Below, piece after piece: positions 24,946 through 36,233 of a stretch of 64,000 bases of DNA. A program made the translations under genes and the position numbers. The stretch is from positions 7,898,501 through 7,962,500 of the forward strand of contig NZ_CP073720.1 of NCBI RefSeq assembly GCF_025137375.1, read 5' to 3'. How positions within the stretch are numbered: position 1 is the first letter of the stretch; every line of letters starts with the position of its first letter. The stretch is from Dactylosporangium fulvum (GTDB taxonomy: Bacteria; Actinomycetota; Actinomycetes; Mycobacteriales; Micromonosporaceae). Below the pieces are notes generated by a model, which saw nothing but the letters and a program-made list of their open reading frames with translations, was not told where the DNA came from and made no database searches.

Positions 24946-27750
24946 TTGGAGTTCCGGTTACTCGGCAGCATCGAGGCGCATGCGGGCGAAACGCCGATCG
25001 ACGTGGGACATGCCCGGCAGCGCGGAGTGCTGGCAGCGTTGCTGGTCGACGCCGGTGAGGTCGTGCGGGCCGACCAGCTCGTCGAGCGGGTGTGGGGTGC
25101 CCGGCCGCCGCAGCGGGCGCAGTCCACCCTGTACAGCTACCTGTCGCGTCTGCGCCGTGCCCTGACCACAGGGTCCGGCCAGCCGTTGCTCCGCCGGCGC
25201 TCCGGTGGCTACCTGCTCGCGATCGACCGGCTGGCCGTGGACCTGCACCTGTTCCGGCACCTGTGTGCGCAGGCCCGTTCGGCGTCCGACGATGATGCGG
25301 CGTCGGCCATGCTCGGCGAGGCGCTCGGCCTCTGGCGCGGCACTGCCTTCGCCGACCTCGACACCCCGTATTTCAACCTGCAGCGTGACGCGACAGACCA
25401 GGAGCGGCTGGCCGCCGAGCTGGACCGTTGCGACATCCGGCTTCGGCTGGGACACCACGGTGAGCTGCTGGCCGAGCTGCTCACCCGGGCCGAGGCCTAC
25501 CCGTTGGACGAGCGAGCGACCGGCCAGTTCATGCTCGCGCTGTTCCGCAGCGGCCGCGTCGCCGACGCGCTGGCCCATTACCGGCTGACTCGGCGACGGC
25601 TGAGCGAGGAGCTGGGCAGCGATCCGAGCATGGCACTGCAGCAGCTGCACGAGCGGATCATCGCCGGTGACCCGGTGCTCAATGCGGCGGGTGCGCCGGC
25701 GCCACGGGCCCGGCTCCTGGTGGAGGCCCCGCGCCAGCTGCCGGCGCCACCCGCCGTGTTCGTCGGCCGGGCCTGGGAGATGGCCGAGCTGGACCGGGTC
25801 GCCGACACGGGTGACGTCCTGGGGATCGCGGTCATCGGCGGCACCGGCGGGATCGGCAAGACGTCGCTCGCGCTGCACTGGGCGCACCGCAACATCGACC
25901 GCTTCCCTGCCGGGCAGCTGTACGTCGACCTCCGCGGCTTCGATCCGGCCGGGAACCCGGTGCCCGCGTCGGTTGCCCTGCACGGCTTCCTCGAGGCGCT
26001 GGGGGTCGCGCCGACCGAGATCCCGGCGGATCTGCCAAGCCGGACGGCGCTGTACCGCAGTCTCGTCGCGGGCCGGCGGATGCTGGTCCTGCTCGACAAC
26101 GCCAACAGCACGGCCCAGGTCGAGCCGCTGCTGCCCGGCAGTCCGGACTGCATGGTCCTGGTCACCGGACGCCGGCAGTTCGCGGGGCTGGTCACCGCGT
26201 TCGGCGCCCGACCGCTGGCTCTGGACGCGTTGCCCAGGTCCGAGGGGCAGGAACTGCTCGTGCATCACCTCGGCTGGCATCGGGCGGCGCGGGAACCCGA
26301 GGCCGCCGCGGCGCTCGTGGCGCATTGCGCGGGGCTGCCACTGGCCACGAGTATCGTGGCGGCCCGGGCGCGGATCCAGTCCGGCCTGCCGCTGGCGGTG
26401 CTGGCCGAGGAACTCGGCGACCGGTCGGCACGGCTCGACGCCCTGGACGCCGACGACCTCAACGCAGACCTGCGGGCGGTGTTCTCCTCCTCGTACCAGG
26501 CTCTCGATCCCGATCTGGCGCGAATGTTCGGGCTGCTCGGCGACGCGCCAGGACCGGACATCAGCCTATCCGCCGTTGCCGAGCTGACCGGCCAGTCCGC
26601 CGCCCGGACCAGGGTCGCGTTGCGTCGGCTGACGGCCGCATATCTGCTGCAGGAGCACGTTGCGGGCCGCTACCGGATGCATGACCTCGTGCACCTGTAC
26701 GCCGCGGAGCGATGCGCTCACGATCAGCCCGCTGCTGTCGTGGGGTCCGCGCGGCAGCGGCTGGCGTCGTTCTACACCGGTATCGCTCTCGCCGCCGACC
26801 GGCTGCTGTCGCCGCAGCGCACCGCCATCACGATGGACCCGGCGCGGGCACGGCCGTCCGGTGCGCCCACCGACGCCGCCGCGGCGATGGCCTGGTTCGA
26901 GGCCGAGCACCGGTGCCTTCTGGCCCTGCACCGGGAGGTCGTGGAGCACGGCCGGCACGCCGAGGCGTGGCAGCTGGCCTGGTCACTCGACACCTTTCAA
27001 TGGCGGCGGGGGTACCTTCACGAGCGCGTCGCCATGCTCCAGGCCGCGATCGCCGCCACGGAGACGCTCGCGAACCGGGCAGCTCTTGCCCTCAACCACC
27101 GGCTGCTGGGCCGCGCATACGTCCCGCTCGGCCAACACGCGCGTGCGTTGCACCATCTCCGGCAAGCGACGGCCGGCTACGAGGAGGCCGGCGATGCCGA
27201 CGGCCAGGCCCAGACCCAGCTGAACCTCGCGCTCGCGTGGGAGCATGTCGGCGACTACCGACAGGCCCTCACCCACGCGGCCGCGAACCTGCGCATCCGG
27301 GCCGCCCTCGGCAACCCCGCCCGGGAGGCCGAGGCACTCAACGCGCTCGGCTGGTACCACGCCCGCGTCCAGGACTACGAGGAGGCCGCCCGCTACTGCC
27401 ATCGAGCCCTCGCCCTCTGCCGGGAGCAGGGCTACCGCGAAGGCGAGGCCTATACCTCCGACAGTCTCGGCTACATCGCTTACCACAGCGGCCGGCCCGC
27501 GCCCGCGCTGCGGCACTATCTCGACGCCCTGAGGCTGCGCCGCGAACTGGGCGACACCTACGAGGAGGCGGACACCCTGGTCCACCTCGGCGACGTGTAC
27601 CGTGCCGTCGGCCGCACCGCCGACGCCCTGAGCGCCTGGCGGGAGGCGCTGGCGCTCTACGAAGAGCAGCACCGTGCCCGTCAGGCCGCGAGTGTCCTGG
27701 ACAAGCTCGTCGAAGTGCGGGCCGGCCGGGTGCATGAGGAGACGGCCTGA
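24946..27750 (+). CDS. AfsR/SARP-family transcriptional regulator (OmpR-type HTH, BTAD, NB-ARC, TPR)
   Basis: About 934 residues. Domains in order: winged-helix DNA binding (VLAALLVDAGEVVRADQLVE, STLYSYLSRLRRAL), bacterial transcriptional activation domain (about 100-250), NB-ARC ATPase with Walker A GGTGGIGKTSL near residue 300 and Walker B RMLVLLDNA, a winged helix, and TPR repeats (about 690-930, ALNHRLLGRAYVPLGQHARA, AYTSDSLGYIAYHSGRPAPA). Such proteins activate secondary-metabolite clusters. TTG 24946 with GAGGAG just upstream begins the conserved EFRLLGSIEA; an in-frame GTG at 24859 is the longer alternative. It runs tail to tail with the FAD monooxygenase, with one base between stops, making the coupled peptide/monooxygenase pair a candidate target. 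Confidence 0.92.
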   Translation: MEFRLLGSIEAHAGETPIDVGHARQRGVLAALLVDAGEVVRADQLVERVWGARPPQRAQSTLYSYLSRLRRALTTGSGQPLLRRRSGGYLLAIDRLAVDLHLFRHLCAQARSASDDDAASAMLGEALGLWRGTAFADLDTPYFNLQRDATDQERLAAELDRCDIRLRLGHHGELLAELLTRAEAYPLDERATGQFMLALFRSGRVADALAHYRLTRRRLSEELGSDPSMALQQLHERIIAGDPVLNAAGAPAPRARLLVEAPRQLPAPPAVFVGRAWEMAELDRVADTGDVLGIAVIGGTGGIGKTSLALHWAHRNIDRFPAGQLYVDLRGFDPAGNPVPASVALHGFLEALGVAPTEIPADLPSRTALYRSLVAGRRMLVLLDNANSTAQVEPLLPGSPDCMVLVTGRRQFAGLVTAFGARPLALDALPRSEGQELLVHHLGWHRAAREPEAAAALVAHCAGLPLATSIVAARARIQSGLPLAVLAEELGDRSARLDALDADDLNADLRAVFSSSYQALDPDLARMFGLLGDAPGPDISLSAVAELTGQSAARTRVALRRLTAAYLLQEHVAGRYRMHDLVHLYAAERCAHDQPAAVVGSARQRLASFYTGIALAADRLLSPQRTAITMDPARARPSGAPTDAAAAMAWFEAEHRCLLALHREVVEHGRHAEAWQLAWSLDTFQWRRGYLHERVAMLQAAIAATETLANRAALALNHRLLGRAYVPLGQHARALHHLRQATAGYEEAGDADGQAQTQLNLALAWEHVGDYRQALTHAAANLRIRAALGNPAREAEALNALGWYHARVQDYEEAARYCHRALALCREQGYREGEAYTSDSLGYIAYHSGRPAPALRHYLDALRLRRELGDTYEEADTLVHLGDVYRAVGRTADALSAWREALALYEEQHRARQAASVLDKLVEVRAGRVHEETA

Positions 27751-27751
27751 C

Positions 27752-28972
27752 TCACCGTGGCGTTCCGGCCCGGTGCGCCGACATCTCTGCGAACAGTTGC
27801 CGGTTGAACAGTTGCTCGGATTCGATGATGCCAGCGCCCACCGCGAAGTAGCGTTCGACCAGGTCCGGCCGGGTGCTCAGGAACCGCAGCACGGCCAGTC
27901 TGTATGGCGACACGTCCAGCGTCCCGGCGAGCAGGGCCATCCGGTAGAGCGGGTTGAAGCGGGCGATTCGTTGTTCGGCGAACCGTCGCAGCCCTTCACG
28001 CAACCGCGCCTCGTCGTGCAGACCGTCACCCACGCAGTCGGCGAGCATCGCCGCCTGTTCGAACGCGTCGGTGATGCCCCGCGCGGTGATGGAGTCCTTG
28101 TGGTGGCCGGCGTCGCCGACGAGAACCCAGCCCGGTCCACAGGCTTGGCGGAAGAAGTTTCGCTGGTTGTTGGTCCCGCGCAACCGTTCGGTGCGGGTAC
28201 CGGCGGCGACCCGGTCGAACAGACCCGGCGCGGTGGCGCGGATGTTGTCCAGGTAGGAGTCCAAGGCGTGCTCGCGGACCTTCGCGAACTCGGCGCTGGG
28301 GAAGTAGGCGCAGACGAGTGTCTGGTCATTGTGCGTGGGCAGCGCTCCCACAAGACGGCCTGGCTGCTCGTACAGCTCGAAGTCCGCTCCGATGCCCGTC
28401 CAGTAGGTGTAGTAGATGCAGGTCAGCCGCTGGTCCTCGATTTCGATGGGTGCGCCGACCCGCTCCGCCACGGTCGACCGCATCCCGTCCGCGCCGACGA
28501 TGAGCTCAGCGGCGACCGTGTCCCGGCCGCCGGCGCGGGTGCGGTAGGTGACGCCGACCGGCCGTCCTTTGTCGAAGGTCACGTCGACCACCTCGCAGGC
28601 GTCGCGCAATTCGGCGCCCGCAGCGACTGCGGCATCTGCCAGCACCGCGTCGAGCACTTGGCGGCGTGGCGCGCAGGTGAAGTCGACCCCGTCCACCACC
28701 GGTGCCTTCGCCTCGAGCCACACGTCGCCGACCTGGTGCGAGATCCGCTCAATCCGGGGACAGCCGGTGGCCATCAAGGCATCCAGGAGTCCCCACCGGG
28801 CGAGCAGCGCCAGGCCGTTCGGGTGGATGTAGTGCGTCGACAGCGTGTCGCTCGGCAGGCTTGCCCGGTCGAGCAGCAGCACGCGATAACCACGACGGGC
28901 CAGCAGCAGGGCGGTCGCAGCCCCGGCGCAGCGAGCCCCGACGACAACAACGTCGTACCGTTCCCCGGTCAC
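27752..28972 (-). CDS. FAD-dependent monooxygenase/oxidoreductase
   Basis: 406 residues of the PHBH-fold/halogenase-like flavin family: dinucleotide motif DVVVVGARCAGAATALLLAR, the D-G motif LIVGADGMRSTVAERVG and the G-D motif WVLVGDAGHHKDSITARG for FAD binding. It hydroxylates, epoxidises or reduces a small aromatic or prenyl substrate in relatives; the substrate is unknown. GTG 28972 overlaps the TGA of a 55-residue peptide gene (GTGA), so the two are translationally coupled. Convergent with an AfsR/SARP regulator. Confidence 0.87.
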   Translation of the reverse strand: MTGERYDVVVVGARCAGAATALLLARRGYRVLLLDRASLPSDTLSTHYIHPNGLALLARWGLLDALMATGCPRIERISHQVGDVWLEAKAPVVDGVDFTCAPRRQVLDAVLADAAVAAGAELRDACEVVDVTFDKGRPVGVTYRTRAGGRDTVAAELIVGADGMRSTVAERVGAPIEIEDQRLTCIYYTYWTGIGADFELYEQPGRLVGALPTHNDQTLVCAYFPSAEFAKVREHALDSYLDNIRATAPGLFDRVAAGTRTERLRGTNNQRNFFRQACGPGWVLVGDAGHHKDSITARGITDAFEQAAMLADCVGDGLHDEARLREGLRRFAEQRIARFNPLYRMALLAGTLDVSPYRLAVLRFLSTRPDLVERYFAVGAGIIESEQLFNRQLFAEMSAHRAGTPR

Positions 28973-29136
28973 AGCGCACCGGCAAGGTTCTGACCGGCCG
29001 CGATAGGCCAACCGTCACCGGACCGGACCCGGCCTCCGCACTCCTGGCCGGACGGCGCGGACCTGATCGCCGGCGCAGACACGCACGAGTCCTCCAGTTC
29101 AGCGAGGACTTCGGCGACAAGCTCATCAACCGGCAT
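28969..29136 (-). CDS. 55-residue peptide coupled to FAD monooxygenase; candidate peptide precursor
   Basis: ATG 29136 has a perfect AGGAGG five bases upstream and the TGA overlaps the monooxygenase GTG. The peptide has a helical acidic N-terminus MPVDELVAEVLAELEDS, then a small-residue-rich part with Cys18 and Cys33 (CVSAPAIRSAPSGQECGG) and a C-terminus GWPIAAGQNLAGAL. A short acidic helix followed by a Cys- and Ser-containing segment is what leader/core peptides of RiPPs look like, and the next gene is a flavin oxygenase, but no lanthionine, YcaO or radical-SAM enzyme is next to it. It could equally be a small accessory protein of the oxygenase. Confidence 0.6.
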   Translation of the reverse strand: MPVDELVAEVLAELEDSCVSAPAIRSAPSGQECGGRVRSGDGWPIAAGQNLAGAL

Positions 29137-29601
29137 AGGCGCCTCCTGACGTCGGTGGGAACGACACATCGATCAACTGAGACCTGGTGCCGACCCAGGG
29201 TGTCCCTCGCGCCCTGCGCAAACCTTGTAGGAAGCTTGAATCCACTGGCCAAACCGGCGTTACGGTTATATGCGCAGCTTGCTGCGGTAGGCGATCTTGA
29301 TGCGCCCGCAAAGGGCGTTTCCGGCACCACCCTGGGCAGGGCCTTCGTGCTGCCGGGTAGCGAGAGATGAACAGTACGTGTCGAATTCATCGACCGATTG
29401 CATGATCGACTCGCCCTATGTACTGGCTCACGTTCTGCACCGGGCGCTACCCTGACCGCACGCCACGCAAGGGACCACATCGCGGCACGCCACCATGCCA
29501 ACCATGGACACGGGGCGATACCGCTCAACTCTGCACTGGTTCAGCCGAAGGAGAAGTCGGCCGAAGACGTCGGCCGAGACAGGGGCGGGTGACGGCAGGC
29601 G
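29137..29601. other. intergenic region between divergent genes
   Basis: No gene recognised in this 465-base divergent interval. It must hold the promoter of the peptide/FAD oxygenase pair (minus) and of the diguanylate cyclase (plus). AT-rich bases around 29263-29275 (TTACGGTTATATG) are the only AT-rich patch and could be part of a promoter; no clear -35/-10 pair could be assigned. Confidence 0.4.
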
Positions 29602-31530
29602 GTGGACGAGACCGACGAGCTTCCCGCCGACTACGCCCGCCGACTGTTGCCGGTGTTCGGTCCGCTATTCACCGTGGCCTTGTCCTGGGCGGTCGCGCGG
29701 TACGCCGGCTACGAGGGACTCACGATTCTCGGCTGGCTGCCCGGTGCGCTCGGGATCGCGACCGGCGCCTGGTACCTCTTCCGCGCCTCCCGCACCCCGC
29801 ACCTCTCCCCCGCCGGCCGCCGGTTCTGGCGACACCTGGCGATCGCCGCGTTCCTCATCGCTCCCGCGACAAAACCGCTGACCGAGGCGAGCCTCGGCGT
29901 ACGCCCGACCGGACCGGTGCTGGCCGGCGCGGTCCTGTTGCTCAGCGTCGCGCTCCTGCTGGTGCTCTGGGCACTGCTCCGCCTGCCGACGAGAAGCCGG
30001 AGCCGGGGCGACTGGCTGCGACTCGGGCTCGACGCCGCGACGGTGCTGATCTGCGCGGCGACGTTCCTGTGGCACTTCGTGCTGCGCCCGCTCGTCGAGG
30101 CCGACGCGGAACTGCCGAAGGTGCTCGGCCTGCTCGCCCTGAGCCTGCTCTGCCTGCTCGCGGTGCTCGCCGTGGTCAAGCTGATCCTCGTCGGCACCGG
30201 CGCGGTCGACATGGGTGCGCTGCGCGCCCTGGCGCTGGTGGTGCTGCTCGGCGCGGTCGGCTCGGCGCTCGTGCCGGTGCTGCGCGACCCGCGCCTGTCC
30301 GGCGTGTCGAACACGATCACCATGCTGGAGGCGGTGGTGGTCGCGCTCGCCGGCCTGATCCAGTGCCGCCGTGCGGTGCCGGTGACGACGCCGCGGGCCG
30401 GTCGCAGGCCGTACAGCATCCTTCCGTATTTTGCGGTCGCTGCCGTCGACCTCCTGCTCATCGTCGTCACGTTCGGTGACGGCAGCACGGTGGCGGTGCT
30501 CACCGGCGCGACCGCGGCGACCGCGGCGGTCGTCGTCCGGCAACTGCTCGCGTTCCGGGACAACGACGCGCTGCTGGGCTCCCTGCGGGAACATCAGCGG
30601 CTGCTGCACGAGCAGGCCACGCATGACGCGCTCACCGGGCTGCCGAACCGGATGCTGTTCAACGACGCGCTGGAGTCGGCGGCGGCGGCGATCCTGGTCG
30701 ACCTCGACGACTTCAAGGCGGTCAACGACACCCTCGGGCACCCCGTCGGCGACAGCCTGCTCACCGAGGTCGGCAGGCGGCTGCGGGCAGCGGTGCGCTC
30801 CGGCGACGTGGTGGCGCGGCTCGGCGGCGACGAGTTCGCGGTGCTGCTGCCCGACACCGAATCCGAGGGTGTGACGGCCCGGATACTCACCGAACTGACC
30901 GCTCCGGTGCAGACCCACGGCCACGTCCTCACCGTCTCCGCCAGCGTCGGCGTCGCCGAGCGCGGCCCCGACGACGACGCGCAGGCCCTGCTCCGCCACG
31001 CCGACATCGCCATGTACGCCGCCAAACAGCGCGGCAAGGGCCGCTCCGCCCGGTACACCCCGGACCTCTCCGGCCTGCTGACCTCCCCCGACGCCGAGAC
31101 CCGCCAGCGGGAGCTGCGCCGCGCCGTCACCGCGTCGGCACCGCCGGTCACCCTGGAGATCAGCCGCTCGACCCTCGTCGCGCCCGGTTTCACCGCGGAG
31201 CTGGCGACGATCCTCACCGAGACGGGCCGGTCCCCGAGCGCGCTGACCCTAAAAATTCCGGCCGGTCAGCTCTCCGATACCGATGCGGTACGTGCCGTGC
31301 TGCTGGACCTGCGCTCCATGGGCGTACATCTGGCGCTGGACCACACCGGCACCCCGCACGCGCGGCTCGACCTGCTCACGGCGCTGCCGTTCACGCGGCT
31401 CGTGCTCGACCCGTCGTTCTTCGCCGGAAACGGCCGCCAGGCGGCCCTCGCCGAGGCGGTGATCCGGTTCGCCCAGGACACCGGCATCGAGTACACGGTG
31501 ATGGGCGCGGAGGTTCCCGCGCCCATCTAG
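29602..31530 (+). CDS. membrane diguanylate cyclase with degenerate EAL domain
   Basis: 642 residues. The first 320 residues hold about nine to ten membrane helices, a sensory membrane domain typical of actinobacterial GGDEF proteins. The GGDEF motif is intact (RLGGDEF, residues 408-412), with the c-di-GMP inhibitory site RSGD at 399-402, exactly five residues before it. The C-terminal 130 residues look like an EAL domain that has lost E-A-L and the D-D-F-G-T-G loop (reads ALDHTGTPHARLDLL), so phosphodiesterase activity is not expected. Likely makes c-di-GMP at the membrane under feedback inhibition. GTG start. Confidence 0.92.
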   Translation: MDETDELPADYARRLLPVFGPLFTVALSWAVARYAGYEGLTILGWLPGALGIATGAWYLFRASRTPHLSPAGRRFWRHLAIAAFLIAPATKPLTEASLGVRPTGPVLAGAVLLLSVALLLVLWALLRLPTRSRSRGDWLRLGLDAATVLICAATFLWHFVLRPLVEADAELPKVLGLLALSLLCLLAVLAVVKLILVGTGAVDMGALRALALVVLLGAVGSALVPVLRDPRLSGVSNTITMLEAVVVALAGLIQCRRAVPVTTPRAGRRPYSILPYFAVAAVDLLLIVVTFGDGSTVAVLTGATAATAAVVVRQLLAFRDNDALLGSLREHQRLLHEQATHDALTGLPNRMLFNDALESAAAAILVDLDDFKAVNDTLGHPVGDSLLTEVGRRLRAAVRSGDVVARLGGDEFAVLLPDTESEGVTARILTELTAPVQTHGHVLTVSASVGVAERGPDDDAQALLRHADIAMYAAKQRGKGRSARYTPDLSGLLTSPDAETRQRELRRAVTASAPPVTLEISRSTLVAPGFTAELATILTETGRSPSALTLKIPAGQLSDTDAVRAVLLDLRSMGVHLALDHTGTPHARLDLLTALPFTRLVLDPSFFAGNGRQAALAEAVIRFAQDTGIEYTVMGAEVPAPI

Positions 31531-31641
31531 GCCGTGTTCTCAGGCAAAATCACGCGCCGGCCGCAGCAAGTTCGTCAGCCGGCGACAGCCTCGCGTTCAA
31601 ACGTGCGGGCCGCTTGCAGAAGCACCGCCGGCTCAGGATTT

Positions 31642-31655
31642 GGAGAGCGCTCTCC
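31642..31655. promoter_or_regulatory. LacI-type operator, distal copy
   Basis: GGAGAGCGCTCTCC is a perfect 14-base palindrome sharing the core GAGAGCGCTCTC with the larger palindrome 200 bases further on. C-G-centred palindromes of this form are typical targets of LacI-family repressors in actinobacteria. It lies between the diguanylate cyclase and the secreted beta-helix protein; with the second site it could allow DNA looping. Confidence 0.55.
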
Positions 31656-31851
31656 GACTTGCGCCCATCAACACCGCCGCCGCACGTCCTCGAGGAGCAG
31701 CGCCGCCGGATGCCGCCGACCCGGCGGGGGCAGCAGGGAAAACGCCTCGCCCCAGCGGCGCAAACCTGCCGGCCGCCGCCCACACCGACATGCCACGGCC
31801 CAAGTTCCGGAACCGCGGACCCCTTGACAGCGCGCCCCCAGAGCACGACGC

Positions 31852-31883
31852 TCATCTCTTGGAGAGCGCTCTCCAAGAGATGA
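31852..31883. promoter_or_regulatory. LacI-type operator, 32-bp perfect palindrome
   Basis: A perfect 32-base palindrome centred between 31867 and 31868 with core TTGGAGAGCGCTCTCCAA. A TTGACA at 31824-31829 lies 23 bases upstream, so the site would cover the -10 region and start point of a promoter for the secreted protein gene at 31990. No LacI-type regulator gene is in the window, so the repressor is encoded elsewhere. Regulation by a sugar breakdown product is likely. Confidence 0.65.
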
Positions 31884-31989
31884 CTCCGCGGTCCCGCCCC
31901 GGAGCCCCGACACCCCGTCGACCGGAACACCAGTGCACCACCGCACCCCGCGGTGGCACTGCCCCCTGCCCTGCAACCGGGAGCAAAGA

Positions 31990-34656
<2,667 letters not shown>

Positions 34657-34672
34657 GTCGTACGAGCTGAGC

Positions 34673-34706
34673 CCGGGGCCGGTCGGCACACGCCGACCGG
34701 CCCCGG
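34673..34706 (+). terminator. strong hairpin terminator
   Basis: A 15-base perfect stem (CCGGGGCCGGTCGGC with its complement) around a 4-base loop, 17 bases after the stop of the secreted protein. It lacks a long U-tract, as is common in GC-rich actinobacteria. It can serve both strands, since the acVLRF1 gene ends 23 bases to the right on the other strand. Confidence 0.7.
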
Positions 34707-34728
34707 CCGTTTGTTGCCGTAGCCCGTC

Positions 34729-35388
34729 TCAGGGCACCAGATGGATCCGCACCTTTCGCGCGTGTACCGCGGCCTCCTCCAGCACCGCCAAGCGGGGCTC
34801 CGCCACCTCCAGCAGGTGCGGGTGGCGGATCGTGGCGAGCCGGGCGAGGCGGCGGTCGGCGAGCACCGCGTCGACCATGCCCTTGTCCCCGCCGCACACG
34901 AGCGCGGCGACGACGTCGTCCGGCGCCGCGTCACCACCGGATGCGTAGGGCAGCAGCACCCGGACCGCGATGTCGGCGGCCTTCTGCGCGACGGCGTCGG
35001 CCTGGTTGTCGCGGCGCCGGGCGTACCGCTGCTGCGACCACCCACCGGCGGCGGTCCGCCCGTGGATGTGGAAGCGCTCCACTTTGGACGCTGTGATCGC
35101 CGTACCGTCGACGACGGCCACCCCGACGGCCCCCTTGCGCGCCAGCAGCAGCGCGATCCGCGGCGGCGCCGGCAGCACGGCCAGCAGCGAGTCGACGTCG
35201 GTCGCCCCGTCGAGCCCCGGTGGCGGATACAGCCGCGCGGTGTCGCCGTTGCTGGCCCCGGTCAGCACGAGCCCGTCCTCCTCGGCCCCGTCGTGCCGCC
35301 CGTAGAACCCGTCCAGCCACCCCCGCAGCCGCTCGGGCGAGATCTCCACCCAGCGCCCGCCCCCGGCCGCAGGCCGTGCCGTCACCAT
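34729..35388 (-). CDS. acVLRF1 family peptidyl-tRNA hydrolase
   Basis: 219 residues matching the actinobacterial Vms1-like release factor 1 family. The catalytic loop GGWSQQRYARRRDNQ (GGWSQ at 115-119) corresponds to the eRF1/Vms1-type loop with its conserved Gln that hydrolyses peptidyl-tRNA on stalled large ribosomal subunits. The N-terminal half reads VEISPERLRGWLDGFYGRHD and RIALLLARKGAVGVAVVDGT. ATG 35388 starts the protein; an in-frame extension upstream is Arg- and Pro-rich and not expected. It would act in ribosome-associated quality control. Confidence 0.85.
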   Translation of the reverse strand: MVTARPAAGGGRWVEISPERLRGWLDGFYGRHDGAEEDGLVLTGASNGDTARLYPPPGLDGATDVDSLLAVLPAPPRIALLLARKGAVGVAVVDGTAITASKVERFHIHGRTAAGGWSQQRYARRRDNQADAVAQKAADIAVRVLLPYASGGDAAPDDVVAALVCGGDKGMVDAVLADRRLARLATIRHPHLLEVAEPRLAVLEEAAVHARKVRIHLVP

Positions 35389-35700
35389 GCCTCCAACCTT
35401 GTCACAGGTCCGGACCGGCGCCGTCACCCGCGGCCTGCTGCTCGGCCTCCTGATCGCACACGCCGTGGCTCGATCCGGCGGAGCGGATGCCGCGGCCGCA
35501 CGGCGCGGCTTTGCACGGACTCTGGCGCGCCCGGCCCCGACCACACTGGCCGGCCCGGCCGGGCGCCGAGCTTCCGACCGGCTCGCCCCGAGCGCAAGGT
35601 GCCCAGCCGCCGGTTCGGCTTGCCGATCGGCACCCTGTATCAGCGGGCGCCCGGAGCGTTCCTAGGAGGTATGACACCTTTCTAAAGCTGGGAGCACCCC
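35389..35700. other. intergenic, no gene recognised
   Basis: About 310 GC-rich bases between the divergent acVLRF1 gene and the truncated membrane protein. Open frames exist on both strands but none looks like protein. A GGGAG sits about 10 bases before the ATG at 35701. Confidence 0.4.
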
Positions 35701-36069
35701 ATGGGCTACCTGGATCCGCAGATCGAGGCACCGCGACGGCCGAGCACGGCGGAGCTCGGCGAGCGCAGCGACCGCGTCCTCTACCTCCGGTCGTACCTGC
35801 TGATGCGGGCGGTGATCGGCTTCGTCGGCGTCGCCCTGCCGTTCGTGCTGGTGCTCGGCGACTGGGCGCTCGAGCACGGCTCGCTGCTCGCCAAGGGCTC
35901 GCTCAGCGCGTACTTCTACTCGGGCATGCGCGACGTCTTCGTCGGGTGCCTGTGCGTCACGGGAGTGTTCCTGATGACGTACAAGGTCTTCGAGCACACC
36001 CTCGACAACCTGCTCAGCAGCGTCGCCGGGGTGGCGGCGCTCGGGGTGGCTTCGGCACGTCGTGGCTGA
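35701..36069 (+). pseudogene. truncated membrane protein
   Basis: The first 115 residues are convincing (MGYLDPQIEAPRRPSTAELG, LYLRSYLLMRAVIGFVGVAL, YFYSGMRDVFVGCLCVTGVF, HTLDNLLSSVAGVAALGVA): three membrane segments of an actinobacterial hypothetical family that normally has about 200 residues or more. Translation ends at 36069 after SARRG. From about 36045 to 36152 a different frame carries unrelated protein-like sequence (GTSWLTKGLELRVLLGPNTA, ending AGALG), so the 3' half was apparently replaced by a deletion join. Good ribosome-binding site; it may still be translated but is incomplete. Confidence 0.6.
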
Positions 36070-36233
36070 CGAAGGGCCTGGAACTGCGCGTACTGCTCGG
36101 GCCGAACACCGCCGGGCAAGCGATCGGCGAGCAGGCGGGTGCGCTCGGGTGATCCGCTCGGATCGTGCGGCCCCGCGCCGACGTCAGCCCCGGCAGAGGG
36201 AGGACGTCGACGTGGGGCTCACGCCGGTGGCGA

